A model generated the notes under the pieces. It made no database searches and was not told where the DNA came from. It saw only the letters and a program-made list of their open reading frames with translations. Positions 40,301 through 47,353 of a DNA stretch of 64,000 bases are shown here, piece after piece. The stretch is from Amphiura filiformis (Eukaryota; Echinodermata; Ophiuroidea; Amphilepidida; Amphiuridae). The stretch covers positions 4,741,501 to 4,805,500 of the forward strand of contig NC_092631.1 of NCBI RefSeq assembly GCF_039555335.1. Direction: 5' to 3'. Position 1 is the first letter of the stretch. Each line of letters starts with the position of its first letter. The position numbers and the translations under genes are program-made.

Positions 40301-43300
40301 GAGCGAGGTCGCTTATTTAGCCAGTATTGAAGATACTACACGTACGACATGAACGCGCAGAAAACGTAGAAAACGCACAAAATAATGTACTTTTTACAAT
40401 ATTTAATGTGTTTAAGGGCTCGGTCATCCACCTCTGCACAGTATTATTTGCGGGACCTGACGACCACATTCCAAAATTTGACGAAGCAGTAGATACGTAA
40501 CTTGATCGTTGCCCCAGCAACTGGTCTACACCGGGCCCATGATATACGCAGCATAGTTTGAATACCCTGCGCTGTTTTCATGATTTGTTGACCACTACAA
40601 GATAAGCCTACACAATCTTTGAATAGACCTATTTCTTGGTCATCGATCAAGTTATGTAACTACTTCGACGGCGAATTAGCCCGGGGAATTAGCAGATAAT
40701 CCGGCAAAAAAAAGGCTGAAATAAACTAGACACTTTATCATTAATATCGATATCACATGATTACTTGAACAATTTGAGCAATTCTAATAATTTATGATTG
40801 ACACGTGTACTCACCACTAGGAGCATGGGAACGCGATGAATCTAAAAGTAAACAAAAGAACGGAAAATATCGTGAACGAAAGCATCTATAACCATCTTCA
40901 TGGTATACGCTGTCGAAGTGATTATGTAACAGGATTAATTACCATAGCATTGAGCGACCTGATTTATCAACAAGTGACGACGAGCTGAACTGGTGTCAGA
41001 TTGTCACCGGGGAGTATTCAAACGTCTTCATTGCATCCTTCTACAGACCGCCAACACATAGACATAACTTTGATGGCCTTTGCAACAGCCTTAAGAAAAT
41101 TCGCAGTGAGTGTAAGTCACCCTACATTATTATTGGAGGGGATTTTAATCTTCCTAAGATGACCTGGGAAGACAGCCAAGTTGCTCACGGTGAACTTCAA
41201 GAGAGTATTCTCCAAATTGCAGCTGACTTTGGACTTGATCAACTTGTTCACTTACCAACCAGACGAGACAGTAATTGTACCGAGAACATCCTCAGCCTAT
41301 GTTTCACCAATAGACCATCGCTGGCTGTCAGTGTGTCTCCTCATTCAGGCTTAGCTGATCATGACATCGTGCTGGCAAGTTTCTCGCTGCAAGCTCCGCT
41401 ACCAAGAAAACCACCTAGGGAAGTTTACAAGTGGGGAAAAGTCGACGAGACGGGCTTCAAAAGTGATGCCAAAGTCCTTGCTGATAACTTCCTTGATAGT
41501 GCACCTGAAACAAGATCCACAAAGGAAAACTGGTGCAGACTGAGGGATGGACTGCTTAATTTAACAAAGACACATGTGCCTACAAAGACTGTCAAAGGGA
41601 AGAACAATGCACCTTGGTTCACTCAGAAGCACAAGAAATTGTGCAGGAAGAAAGAGCGTTATTACATCAAAGCAAAAAAGACCGGTAGTGATCACCACTG
41701 GGACATGTACCTGAAGGTGAAACGCGAGGTGGAGAGAAAGTTAAGAACAGCTGAGAGAAACCATGTTGCTGATATTGCTGCCTCTGACGACCAGAAATTC
41801 ATGTGGAATTACATCAAAGCCAAAAGAAAAGACAATGTTGGTGTTCAGACACTGAAAGTGGATGGCCAAGCAATCTCTGACGACCTGGGTAAAGCCAGTG
41901 CTCTCATGAAACAGTTTAATAGTGTTTTTTCAACAGAGAGGCAGAAGATCCTCCGGTTTATCTACCGAGTCCATACCCAAGCATGCCTGATGTAGTTGTT
42001 GATCAAGCTGGCGTCCTGAAACTCCTGAAAGAAACCAAAGCCAATAAAGCGGTGGGACCAGACAACATCCCAAACAAGGCTCTGAAATTGGCAGCCGAGG
42101 AGTTGGCACCTGTTGTTTCACACATCTTCCAACAGTCGCTTGACGAGGGCTACTTGCCTGAGGACTGGAGACGCGCAGACATTGTTCCGCTCTTTAAAAA
42201 AGGGTCAAAGGCGAAGCCATCTAACTACAGGCCAGTGTCGCTGACCTCAGTGCTGAGTAAACATCTGGAACACATAGTTGATAGCCAGAAACAGATAGCC
42301 AGACAGATAGCCAGTTGACAGCCAAAACATACTGTCTGACTGCCAGCACGCCTTCAGAAAACAGAGATCTTGTGAAACCCAGCTCATCACAACACTTCAT
42401 GACCTCGTCTCCTACCACAACAAGTCAATTACCACTGATATAGCCATTCTAGACTTTAGTAAGGCCTTCGACGTTGTGCCTCATAAACATCTGCTGTTGA
42501 AGCTGAACTACTGCGGCGTCCGTGGTAACGCACTTGAATGGAAAAAAACTTTCCTGACTCATCGCCAGCAGAGGGTGGTTGTAAACGGTCAGAAGTCTGA
42601 GTGGGATACAGTCCTGAGTGGAGTACCGCAAGGTACAGTTACCGGGCCACACGACTTCATCGCTTTTATCAACGACATCGTTGACGGTCTATCATCCATT
42701 GCAAAAATGTTTGCAGACGACCTCATTGTCTACAGGGGTATACGTGGGACACAAGACGAAGTGGAGTTTCAAGAAGATCTTGATAAGCTAGTTAGCTGGG
42801 CTGAACTGTGGGGAATGAAATTTAATGCCAGCAAGTGCAAGGTTATGCGTATCTCCAGAAAACGGGATCCTGGTCACCCAACCTACCAGATGCTAGGCAC
42901 TACACTGGAAGAAGTCACCTCCACACAATATTTAGGCATTCATATCCAAAACAACTTGAAATGGGATGTCCAGACTCACTACGCAGTCGGAAAGGCTACT
43001 AGAGTTCTCAACTTCCTGATGAGGAATTTTTACAACTCAATGGTGAAACCCCATCTTTAATACGCTTTAGTACAGAGAAGGGCAGCAAGGTTTGTGATGG
43101 GTGATTTTCATCGAACATCAAGTGTTACAGAGATGTTACAACAGCTCAGTTGGAAAACAATTGAAGAGGGAAGAATCAAGACCAGAACAAGAACCCTTCA
43201 GAAGATCATCATGAACAGGTTAGCTATAGACGGGTCAAAATACTTTAAGCCAAAACCAAGTAGGAGCAGAAGGGGGCATGAAAACCAGCTTGTTTTACAT

Positions 43301-44433
43301 GAGACTCCTTACACTGACATCATGAAGCAGTCCTTTTTTGCAAAGGCAATTGCAATTTGGAACAGGTTCCCTGTGGTGCCTGTGCCCGACGACGACGACG
43401 ACAGTAAAAGTTTGACCACCCAGAAGCCCCAACTTAATTTTTGACTAGACAAGACCCAGCCAGCACTCAAGTCAACCTCCAGTGATACTCCCGTGTGGAT
43501 GTGCTATGGAGGAAGTTTCAACGGGGTAACGAGGTAACGAGGTAACGAGCAATAGAGTTCCGACATATATTAATTCAATTTTTGAATAGATCGCCCAGCA
43601 CTATAACGTTCACGCGGTACCTATGCATTGAACCATAGATGTCAAAGAAAGGCTGATCACTCAATCTATGTTTGCAGACATATACAGGTGATTAGTGCAA
43701 TCTGCATGTAGTGCGGGGCGATCTATTCAAAAATTGTATTCCTCTATTGCTATGGTAGTTAATCCGATTATTACGTAACTTCGACAGTGTATAACCAACT
43801 GTTGCAAGCTTTGATTCTGCTATTGTTCCATTTTAAGTCATGCAAGAGGGCGCTTTCAAGTAACTTTCTTTCATCACATATTGACAGACTCCTGCCTGGT
43901 AGAGCGTTAATATATGTCGGAACTCGGAAATATTGATTTTGAGATATAGCCAAACAAAGGAAATATTTCCTTTTGTTTCCTCTTGTTTTGGAACTCTTTA
44001 ATTGGTCATATCTTTGGAACTGGTAGTTCAAATTCAATGGGGTTTTCTGTAAAATCCGGCTTTGTAAATGCTTTTTACTATCCTATAAGAAACTTAAAAA
44101 TAGCGGACGCCTTTGAGAGGAGTGTCAGAACTTTTTCACGTAGATAATCAGGTGCAGACGTTAAACTGTGGTACCTTGGGGACGCCACTTTTTGTGTGGG
44201 AGTCCGTAGTGCCCTGGGAGTCAGAACATTTGCCGCTGGGACTCGAACCCACGACCTCAAACTACCTCCCTCGTAATAATGAGTCGGAATAAATAAATAA
44301 ATAAACGTATAATATTAGTTAATACAATATTAACACGATTGATGAGTTCTATTATGCACATACCACTGTAGTTAATGTAGCACACTGCCAGTAGAATAAC
44401 GGCTCCGTACGTCTTCGAGTTGCCGAGGAACAT
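19203..44433 (-). CDS. Polydom/SVEP1-like secreted CCP-HYR-GCC2_GCC3 mosaic protein (22-exon model)
   Basis: Joining 22 exons by GT-AG rules gives one open frame of 4347 nt (1448 residues). Order: signal peptide (1-23), linker (24-32), CCP (33-92), HYR (93-174), seven CCPs (175-621), domain D (622-829), four GCC2_GCC3 repeats (830-1043), three CCPs (1044-1242), second domain D (1243-1412), truncated GCC2_GCC3 repeat (1413-1448). Every intron is phase 1 except the phase-0 intron inside HYR, as expected for shuffled extracellular modules. No membrane segment follows the signal peptide, so secretion to the extracellular matrix or coelomic fluid is inferred. CCP, HYR and GCC2_GCC3 together occur in SVEP1/polydom, but vWA, EGF and pentraxin parts are absent. 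The role is unknown; adhesion or complement-like recognition is a guess. A missed small phase-1 exon cannot be excluded. Exon 1 and the 27-nt exon 2 are the weakest joins. Confidence 0.75.
19614..20123 (-). CDS. Exon 21: unrecognised domain D, copy 2, with an eight-arginine site
   Basis: 170 codons, phase 1-1. Layout follows exon 13: NCTDVELIQRIRAGVDTYL, C..KC, VVQDVDISC, then RRRRRRRRKRQ (19888-19920), FNMRVCFTVKVDI, DDVEAISYITQKISREI, GGMSIASIPV and CPGGY. The arginines use CGT/CGC codons in a near-microsatellite run, so their number may vary between alleles. A secreted domain with such a polybasic loop would be a strong proprotein-convertase substrate. The fold could be SEA-like or Notch-HD-like; this is an inference from strand and helix order only. 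Confidence 0.75.
20739..20918 (-). CDS. Exon 20: CCP module 11
   Basis: 60 codons (QTCPSRPIPQNGFWSC, GSICNVRCNGGKDV, YVCTNEVWVPPMPPTIAC), six cysteines. PQNG and the late W are typical sushi features. Acceptor TTTGTTCAAG, donor GTAAGG. Confidence 0.85.
21553..22916. mobile_element. 1.36-kb TIR element, ATGGCAGGCC family, in the intron before CCP 11
   Basis: About 60 bp at each end are near-perfect inverted repeats (atggcaggccaaggggtcca at 21553, mirrored to 22916). Flanks AGAGGATT and AGAGGATC agree at 7 of 8 bases. A TTAA MITE is nested inside at 22362-22713. No transposase frame. Termini match the 5768-8638 element only in part (atggc.ggcc, gctacgcgtagc), so they are relatives, not copies. 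Confidence 0.75.
22362..22713. mobile_element. TTAA MITE 'GGGGGTACTACACCCC', copy 1
   Basis: A 352-bp near-perfect palindrome (gggggtactacacccctgg ... gtgtagtaccccc) flanked by TTAA at 22358-22361 and 22714-22717. Same family as 39151-39501 and 59800-60150. It is younger than the element it sits in. Confidence 0.85.
22941..23153 (-). CDS. Exon 19: CCP module 10
   Basis: 71 codons (KTCEPVVPPLPAHARV, YPCSNQYGSSCKIVCEDR, TYWSWDQEPYC), six cysteines. It has no internal ATG in frame, so a simple ORF scan misses it. The donor at 22940-22939 lies ~23 bp from the end (22916) of an inserted TIR element. Confidence 0.8.
24282..24593 (+). repeat. tRNA-derived SINE with poly-T 3' end
   Basis: The head has A box TGGCCGAGTGG, the anticodon-like triplet CAT in CTCATAA, and B box GCGTTCGAGCCCC. 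The body is cttgggcaaggcactttatc. The tail is attctagcaatttgacctgc...ttcc followed by T12. The same tail alone recurs at 26294-26352. The cloverleaf is imperfect, so no functional tRNA is claimed. Confidence 0.75.
24812..25015 (-). CDS. Exon 18: CCP module 9
   Basis: 68 codons (TQCSFTETFNSLPGVFLQC, GSSCTLQCQEGYE ... APVC), six cysteines. Acceptor TTTAATTCAG, donor GTAAAT. It opens the second CCP-D-GCC block. Confidence 0.85.
25285..25537. mobile_element. Foldback MITE 'GACACGATCTGGTCC', copy 1
   Basis: gacacgatctggtccatggg at the left and the inverse ccagatcgtataac at the right. The arms pair over ~45 bp (gggggccaaag..gg). Related copy at 62118-62378, whose halves match this one in opposite orientation. 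Lies in the intron between exons 17 and 18. Confidence 0.65.
26294..26352 (+). repeat. SINE 3' tail fragment
   Basis: Nearly identical to 24525-24580 (tctagcaatttgacctgcgg ... aataaaaccttcctt). Only the last ~58 bp of the SINE is present, as expected for a 5'-truncated LINE-mobilised insertion. Confidence 0.7.
26488..26649 (-). CDS. Exon 17: GCC2_GCC3 repeat 4
   Basis: 54 codons (QCLPGFWSNTGLTPCLEC, EVNSYQTESGQTECTSC ... C). Six cysteines, donor GTAAGT. It closes the first GCC block before the protein returns to CCP modules. Confidence 0.85.
26884..27045 (-). CDS. Exon 16: GCC2_GCC3 repeat 3
   Basis: 54 codons (VCLPGEISSTGVVPCTAC, SRGSYQPDQMATGCLACPAG, QST...C). All six cysteines conserved. 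Donor GTTCGT is non-optimal. Acceptor AATCACAG. Confidence 0.85.
27609..27770 (-). CDS. Exon 15: GCC2_GCC3 repeat 2
   Basis: 54 codons (ICHPGQYSTTGLAPCSSC, SAGSYQPLTRSTECILCPDG, QST...C). The full six-cysteine pattern is present. The same length as exons 16 and 17 suggests tandem exon duplication. Donor GTAGTT. Confidence 0.9.
28031..28186 (-). CDS. Exon 14: GCC2_GCC3 repeat 1
   Basis: 52 codons (TACFLGTYNVNGGCEGCPIG, TYQDEKAQIQCKLCPEGMST ... DC). Spacing C..G.Y....C..CP.G.YQ......C..CP.G.ST fits the ephrin-receptor-like/GCC2_GCC3 module. Donor GTAAGG. Confidence 0.85.
28506..29129 (-). CDS. Exon 13: unrecognised domain D, copy 1, with an RRRR site
   Basis: 208 codons in one exon, phase 1-1. 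It begins STRRPTNFLGSVDLYYYSD. Next comes PCTDENTIQEIETNFESLI (helix-like), CGVNNVEVFC (strand), RRRRSAEN (28915-28926), a charged stretch, FEFTVSVELTMTF (strand), a long acidic helix-like region and CPECDPGY. It matches exon 21 in the N-terminal CTD...IQ.I, the C....V..VD/E...C strand, the arginine run and the following strand, but is longer in the loop after the basic site. I cannot name the family. The basic site would suit furin-type cleavage in the secretory pathway. Confidence 0.75.
30130..30230 (-). pseudogene. Decayed partial copy of the domain D exon in the intron upstream of exon 13
   Basis: On the - strand it reads NCGVEYVKVFC followed by RIDERVAAEALKW, against NCGVNNVEVFC and STRRRRSAENNINW in exon 13. 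At the nucleotide level about 45 positions align at roughly 80% by eye. There is no usable splice site and the flanks differ, so it is a relic of an exon duplication. The + strand side (29990-30100) is a repeat shared with 13120-13250. Confidence 0.55.
30262..30451. mobile_element. Foldback MITE 'ATTCGCTGTCGTAGTG'
   Basis: attcgctgtcgtagtgcacg at 30262 and its exact inverse to 30451. The termini resemble those at 40902-43795 and 48384-48698 (CGC.GT.GAAGTG...GTAAC), pointing to one superfamily. It ends ~18 bp from the donor of exon 12. Confidence 0.7.
30471..30674 (-). CDS. Exon 12: CCP module 8
   Basis: 68 codons (VQCESLDVPNNGSMVC ... AWLNPNYMVPDC), six cysteines. The donor (GTAAGC, 30470-30465) is only ~18 bp from the end of a foldback MITE at 30451, so the element sits at the very start of the intron. 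Confidence 0.85.
31009..31200 (-). CDS. Exon 11: CCP module 7
   Basis: 64 codons (ITCASLVETHPSYHTGC ... PDGTWDNTNYNC), six cysteines, a sister of exon 9. Acceptor TTTTGCAG, donor GTAGCC. Confidence 0.85.
32166..32322. mobile_element. Small foldback MITE
   Basis: gttttggaataaaatcaaat ... tttgcaactttgcgacgttg at the left is mirrored by caacgtcgcaaagttgcaaa ... aattccaaaa at the right, around a short loop. Noncoding, in the intron after exon 10. Confidence 0.65.
32396..32575 (-). CDS. Exon 10: CCP module 6
   Basis: 60 codons (ITCSPLTATIPTIIEC ... GGTWNNQDFIC), six cysteines with SSCQWSCASGYRGVGSD. It resembles its neighbours in exons 8, 9 and 11. The donor GTTATA is the weakest in the model. 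Acceptor CCTTACAG. Confidence 0.75.
33423..33614 (-). CDS. Exon 9: CCP module 5
   Basis: 64 codons (INCDSLQEVFPAYHSGC ... PDGTWDYTDFTC), six cysteines. Nearest in the window to exon 11 (shared YHTGCN/YHSGCN, CQWYCR, PDGTWD), so these two modules probably arose by a recent duplication. Acceptor CCTACAG, donor GTAAGT. Confidence 0.85.
34090..34281 (-). CDS. Exon 8: CCP module 4
   Basis: 64 codons with six cysteines (MC, GC, SC, QC, VC, QC) and GTSCQLQCPNGYRG, GDGTWSNEDFQC. The extra cysteine pair resembles the six-cysteine sushi repeats of selectins and polydom. Donor GTGAGT. Confidence 0.85.
34433..34500 (+). repeat. GT/G-rich tract in the intron between exons 7 and 8
   Basis: A tgtgtgtgtgtg run followed by G8-G9 runs separated by tgcgt and tgtgtgt. 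At least four G-runs of four or more on the + strand could form a quadruplex. On the transcribed (-) strand this is a C-rich run. Confidence 0.6.
35537..35737 (-). CDS. Exon 7: CCP module 3
   Basis: 67 codons (TQCPSLRPPANGYIVTSNTC ... WSGQDIIC). Typical sushi motifs PP.NG, G..C...C..GY and a terminal W...C. Seven cysteines, phase 1-1, donor GTAAGC. Confidence 0.85.
35839..35870 (+). repeat. (AAAAG)n microsatellite
   Basis: About six copies of AAAAG just inside the intron after exon 6. On the transcribed strand it forms a CTTTT tract immediately after the donor. Confidence 0.8.
35880..36059 (-). CDS. Exon 6: CCP module 2
   Basis: 60 codons, phase 1-1 (VNRCDRPNDVEHQTMTC ... GSWNPNQPAC). Seven cysteines with the core spacing C...G..C.F.C..G. 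The acceptor is a long pyrimidine tract ending TGCTGCAG and the donor is GTTAGT, which leads at once into an (AAAAG)n tract on the + strand. Confidence 0.8.
36307..36742. mobile_element. Foldback MITE in the intron between exons 5 and 6
   Basis: atatgtgacgtgtcatgtca at 36307 and the inverse tgacatgacacgtcacatat to 36742. The arms continue through agcagacacttttgggcagg (~45 bp). The 132-codon + strand frame at 36321-36719 spans this element and starts in its arm, so it is not a gene. Confidence 0.75.
37148..37298 (-). CDS. Exon 5: second half of HYR domain
   Basis: Continues ARDNSGTATVRLTS, then PPGSTFTEGRHIISYEARD and CSFTVTV, matching the HYR pattern A.DNSG...G...V.Y.A.D..G....C.F.V.V. Joined to exon 4 it gives a complete ~80-residue immunoglobulin-like HYR module. 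Ends in phase 1 before GTGAGA. Confidence 0.85.
37906..38000 (-). CDS. Exon 4: first half of HYR domain
   Basis: Encodes DIQAPTITCPISI...STVVQWRTPVV, the opening of a hyalin repeat (D..AP.I.CP then a W.TP-like strand). Acceptor TATTTACAG, donor GTAAGT. It starts in phase 1 and ends in phase 0, the only phase-0 junction in the gene and the usual place for an HYR to be split. Confidence 0.8.
38613..38792 (-). CDS. Exon 3: cysteine-rich CCP/sushi module 1
   Basis: 60 codons, phase 1-1, starting DCPGLPSISFGSRSC and ending CC. It holds ten cysteines instead of the usual four and has short spacing in the second half (CSGTNYCFTCDCGDW), so it is a divergent sushi-like fold with extra disulfides. Acceptor TTTCTTTACAG, donor GTAAAT. 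Confidence 0.7.
39151..39501. mobile_element. TTAA MITE 'GGGGGTACTACACCCC', copy 2
   Basis: A 351-bp palindrome flanked by TTAA at 39147-39150 and 39502-39505. The central part (ggggcaaggactac.actactgcac) matches copies 1 and 3. Lies in the intron between exons 2 and 3. Confidence 0.85.
40815..40841 (-). CDS. Exon 2: 27-nt linker microexon
   Basis: Flanked by a pyrimidine-rich acceptor ending TTTACTTTTAG and a consensus donor GTGAGT, phase 1 on both sides. It adds DSSRSHAPS between the signal peptide and the first sushi module. The call rests on perfect splice signals and phase. Its length of 27 bp makes chance possible, and skipping it would keep the frame. Confidence 0.45.
40955..43444 (+). 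pseudogene. LINE endonuclease-reverse transcriptase ORF, broken
   Basis: The endonuclease C-terminal half is recognisable by FIASFYRPP, GGDFNLPKM and LADHDIVLA. The reverse transcriptase follows with NYRPVSLTS, DFSKAFDVVPH, SGVPQGT and FADD (42710-42721). The C-terminal region ends at 43444 with a DDDDD run from GAC repeats. Frameshifts near 41945 and 42290-42320 and a stop at 43058-43060 break it. A short AGACAGATAGCC duplication accompanies the second frameshift. Not functional as it stands. Confidence 0.85.
40955..43548 (+). mobile_element. 5'-truncated LINE with (GGTAACGA)3 tail
   Basis: It begins inside the endonuclease domain, has reverse transcriptase and C-terminal parts, and ends in three copies of GGTAACGA (43525-43548). 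This is a different subfamily from the 15.3-kb LINE. It lies antisense to the main gene in intron 1, ~115 bp upstream of the microexon. Confidence 0.8.
44080..44280 (-). repeat. tRNA-derived SINE relic
   Basis: On the - strand a B box GGGTTCGAGTCCC (about 44234-44246) follows a degenerate head. The body contains actcccagggcac and shows no clear tail. Located in intron 1 about 85 bp from exon 1. Confidence 0.45.
44364..44433 (-). CDS. Exon 1: start codon and signal peptide
   Basis: ATG at 44433-44431 with A at -3. It encodes MFLGNSKTYGAVILLAVCYI and then NYS, with a hydrophobic core typical of a secretory signal, and ends in a phase-1 donor (G|GTATGT). It matches the phase of every later module exon. 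An in-frame GTG lies further upstream, but the ATG is the natural start. A leader exon may exist upstream, for example at 49474-49498. Confidence 0.6.
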
Positions 44434-44668
44434 TCTCGTATGTCGATCGTACCTATAAAAATATTCCACTTAATAATATTACGGTCTAAAACCGGTAATG
44501 GCGAACTAGTATTTCCCATCAGAGAAAGTCTAATAATTTGAGAAGGGTCTGACCTTTTACAATAGTAATGTCGAAATTAGGACTTGCTTTCAATAATACC
44601 AAGGAAATGCGGGACAGGTATAAGGTTTGAAATACAGTAGTAAGTTCATCAGGATTGTCAATAAAACA

Positions 44669-44943
44669 GATAATTAGAGTTTCTTGTGTACAAATCCAAA
44701 ATTTGGGTTGATGTTAAGTACCTCAATGACAGTTTCGTGCTAACTTTCGAACTACTTTCTACCGCACATCTACGACCAACTCCTAACAGCGCCACCAACG
44801 TCAGCTCCAACCGGAAGCAGCCGTCAAGGTGCAGGAATTGGTCAGTCAATTTGAGAAAGTGCTAAGTCTTAGCACGAAACTGTCATTGGGGTACGTAACA
44901 TCAACCCAAATTTTGGATTTGTACACAAGAAACTCTAATTATC
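44669..44943. mobile_element. Foldback MITE upstream of exon 1
   Basis: gataattagagtttcttgtg at 44669 mirrored by cacaagaaactctaattatc to 44943, with ~75-bp arms (ccaaaatttgggttgatgtt, gacagtttcgtgcta). It lies 236 bp upstream of the start codon, so it may fall in the promoter or a 5' intron. Confidence 0.8.
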
Positions 44944-45222
44944 AATACAGTAGTAGTATTTGAAACCTTTGACCGCAATCGTCTGTGTGTTGGTTTTCAT
45001 GTCCCCTAATGTTAAAAAACACCAATGTGCACTAACCAGACATAATGTTATTTAGCTCCCGGCATGAATTATTGATTTTATAAATTTTCATACATATAGG
45101 TCAAAATTAAAAAATGGTGCGATTTCATCTAAACTGGTCTCAAATTACTCCCCTTAACATAAGATATCTAACATATACTTAAAGGGGTATTTCGTGATCC
45201 TGGCATCCTCTTTTTATGACAT

Positions 45223-45557
45223 AAAAAAAAGTAAAGGTAAAGGAGTCGATCCTGTATAAACAGTGATCGGAGTGCCCATCTCTCTTTCATTGGCGATTGA
45301 GCCAGACTCCTCCATGTAATGTTGCTATAGGGGGATCGCTACTCCTCTACAGCGAGTCTGTTACCTTCCCAGCATTTAAGAATGCCGGTACCCATTTAAA
45401 CACCTGGGTGGAGAGGAGTAATCGAGATAAAGTGCCTTACTCCAGGGCACAACACGATGGCGTCGCCGGGGCTCGAACCCGCAACCTTTCGATTATGAGT
45501 CAGTGCCCGTTCCGCTAGGCCACCGTGCTCCCTTTCCGCTAGGCCACCGTGCTCCCT
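45223..45557 (-). repeat. Intact SINE with 12-bp target duplication
   Basis: TTTTTATGACAT flanks both sides (45211-45222 and 45558-45569). On the - strand the head reads ggagcacggtggcctagcgg, with CAT in the anticodon position and B box GGGTTCGAGCCCC. Its body is shared with the SINEs at 18930 and 24282, and its tail is oligo-T. The first ~23 bp of the head is duplicated in tandem at 45512-45557. Confidence 0.8.
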
Positions 45558-45569
45558 TTTTTATGACAT

Positions 45570-47176
45570 TTTTAGTAGATATATACGAAAAAAGCTTATT
45601 ACGAATTAATCTGCAAGAAATTTTTTGTACATAAACATTATGTAGCTAGAGGTTTCCAGTGGTATAAAAATCTCAACTTTTTTTGAGAAAAGTGGGGGAT
45701 GGTGCTGTGGATCACGAAATGCACAATTTACATGCATTTTTGTACTAGTGTCATGTCCCCCTTCAGAGCTCATGCAGCCAAAGTCCAAAAGAAATATGTA
45801 AAAACATAACATTGACACATGATTTCATCCGATTATAAGGTTATAAATTTCTTAAATAAAATATTTTCCTATTTGGTTTGCCGAGATGCGTAATTTAAGA
45901 CAAAGTTCGATTGAATCGGTGCAGTTTGTAAATTTGGCTTCTGTAACACTTGACCTTATTTACTCCTGAACTAAGCACCCTAGTGCAATATTATTGACTT
46001 TTTTTTATTCCTTGCAATGAGAGGAACAATTTGAGATATATTACAGCCTGATAGGATAGATATTAACCTTTGACCCCATTATGACCCTCGACCCATCGTG
46101 GGAAGTATGGGGCCTAGAAAAAACCAATTCTAGTTTTATCCTTTAAGATGTAAGGATGCCTAAAAACATTGGTTCCAATAATGTAGGAAAACTAGATGCT
46201 AACTCAAAAATCACCCCATAGCGCCCTATACTATAATCTGTTTGTTGAGGAAGCGAGGATAATAATCACCAACATTCTACACAGTAATACAAAAGATATA
46301 TGTCTGAAAAGTCCCGGTGAAAAGTACATAGCGTCTACGACTTGTTTCGATACATTGTTCTATTTTATTTATTGAGCATTCGTTTAAAATGTTCATTAGA
46401 CCCTAAAAACATCTTTGTTGCTTGCCACAATCATGACAATAGGCTAACTTGCAAACAACCATTGGGATTTCTCAGGGATTTCCCAATGATAAGTGCAATG
46501 GCGGGTTAAAATTTAATGCAATATCACCTGGTATGCTAACCAGATGAACATGGGAAAAAGTTACAATTAAGTGTTCGATTAAGTGTTCTATTTGAAAGAT
46601 TAGCCTTAAATGTGGGTCTTAACCCTGGAATTATGAAAACCTTTTGGCCTTATATAAATGAACTGCTAAATTGTTGGTCTATGCTAACTGCTAAGTACGT
46701 TGACCAACAACCTCACAAATGGCTAACATCTTGATTTGTTTGGTGATATTTTACAACTTAGCATTTTCAACCATTTTTGGTGAATATTTCTCAAAGTTGA
46801 CCAAAATATATTTGTTATGTTACCAAAAACAATTTGGGTCAAAAATGTTTTTGTTTTTTGTTTGTTTTGTTTTTTGGCATTTTCACCCAAACTGAGCATT
46901 TGTACCAAAATTTTACGTCAAAGATGGATTCATCAAGTGTTTGCCATTCTAAATATTTTTAAATACTTTAGACCAACAGTTATTAAGCACAACAGTTTCA
47001 TACTTCCAGGGTTCAGACCAACCTTTTTAAGATGTCCACTAAACCGTGATTCGGTATCGAAGGGATTATGTGAGTTCGCGGGTAAAATGCATTAATACCC
47101 AAGTAACTAGCCGCGTATTAAGCAGTATGCAGACTTTTTATTACACGTACAATATTGTATGTAACATATCTACGTT
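45570..47176. other. AT-rich stretch with no gene seen
   Basis: Only a block at about 46310-46510 stands out, matching 3750-3975 (shared tgtttcgata.attgttc, aaaatgttcattagacc, gggatttct..ggga.ttccc). No exon with splice signals was found. Confidence 0.35.
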
Positions 47177-47353
47177 ATTTAATCTATTGCCATTCTATTT
47201 CCAGTAATGTTTAAGTTCTAACGAATGTTTGATGACGTAAAATCGATAATATATTTCTACCAGATATTATACGTAACATATTATCGATGTTACGTCATCA
47301 AACATTCATTAGAACTTAAACATTACTGGAAATAGAATGGCAATAGATTAAAT
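47177..47353. mobile_element. Small foldback MITE
   Basis: atttaatctattgccattct mirrored by agaatggcaatagattaaat. The arms are near-perfect over ~75 bp, meeting near 47265. A decayed relative sits at about 14405-14545. Confidence 0.8.

Larger units (their letters stand above)
40902..43795. mobile_element. Foldback MITE split by a LINE insertion
   Basis: The left arm 40902-40954 (ggtatacgctgtcgaagtga ... accatagc) is the inverse of the end of the right part, 43549-43795. The LINE at 40955-43548 lies between. Duplicated target AGCATTGAG (40946-40954) and AGCAATAGAG (43548-43557), slightly diverged. A loose end of the same family (tacttcgacggcgaatta) occurs at about 40658-40675. Confidence 0.65.
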
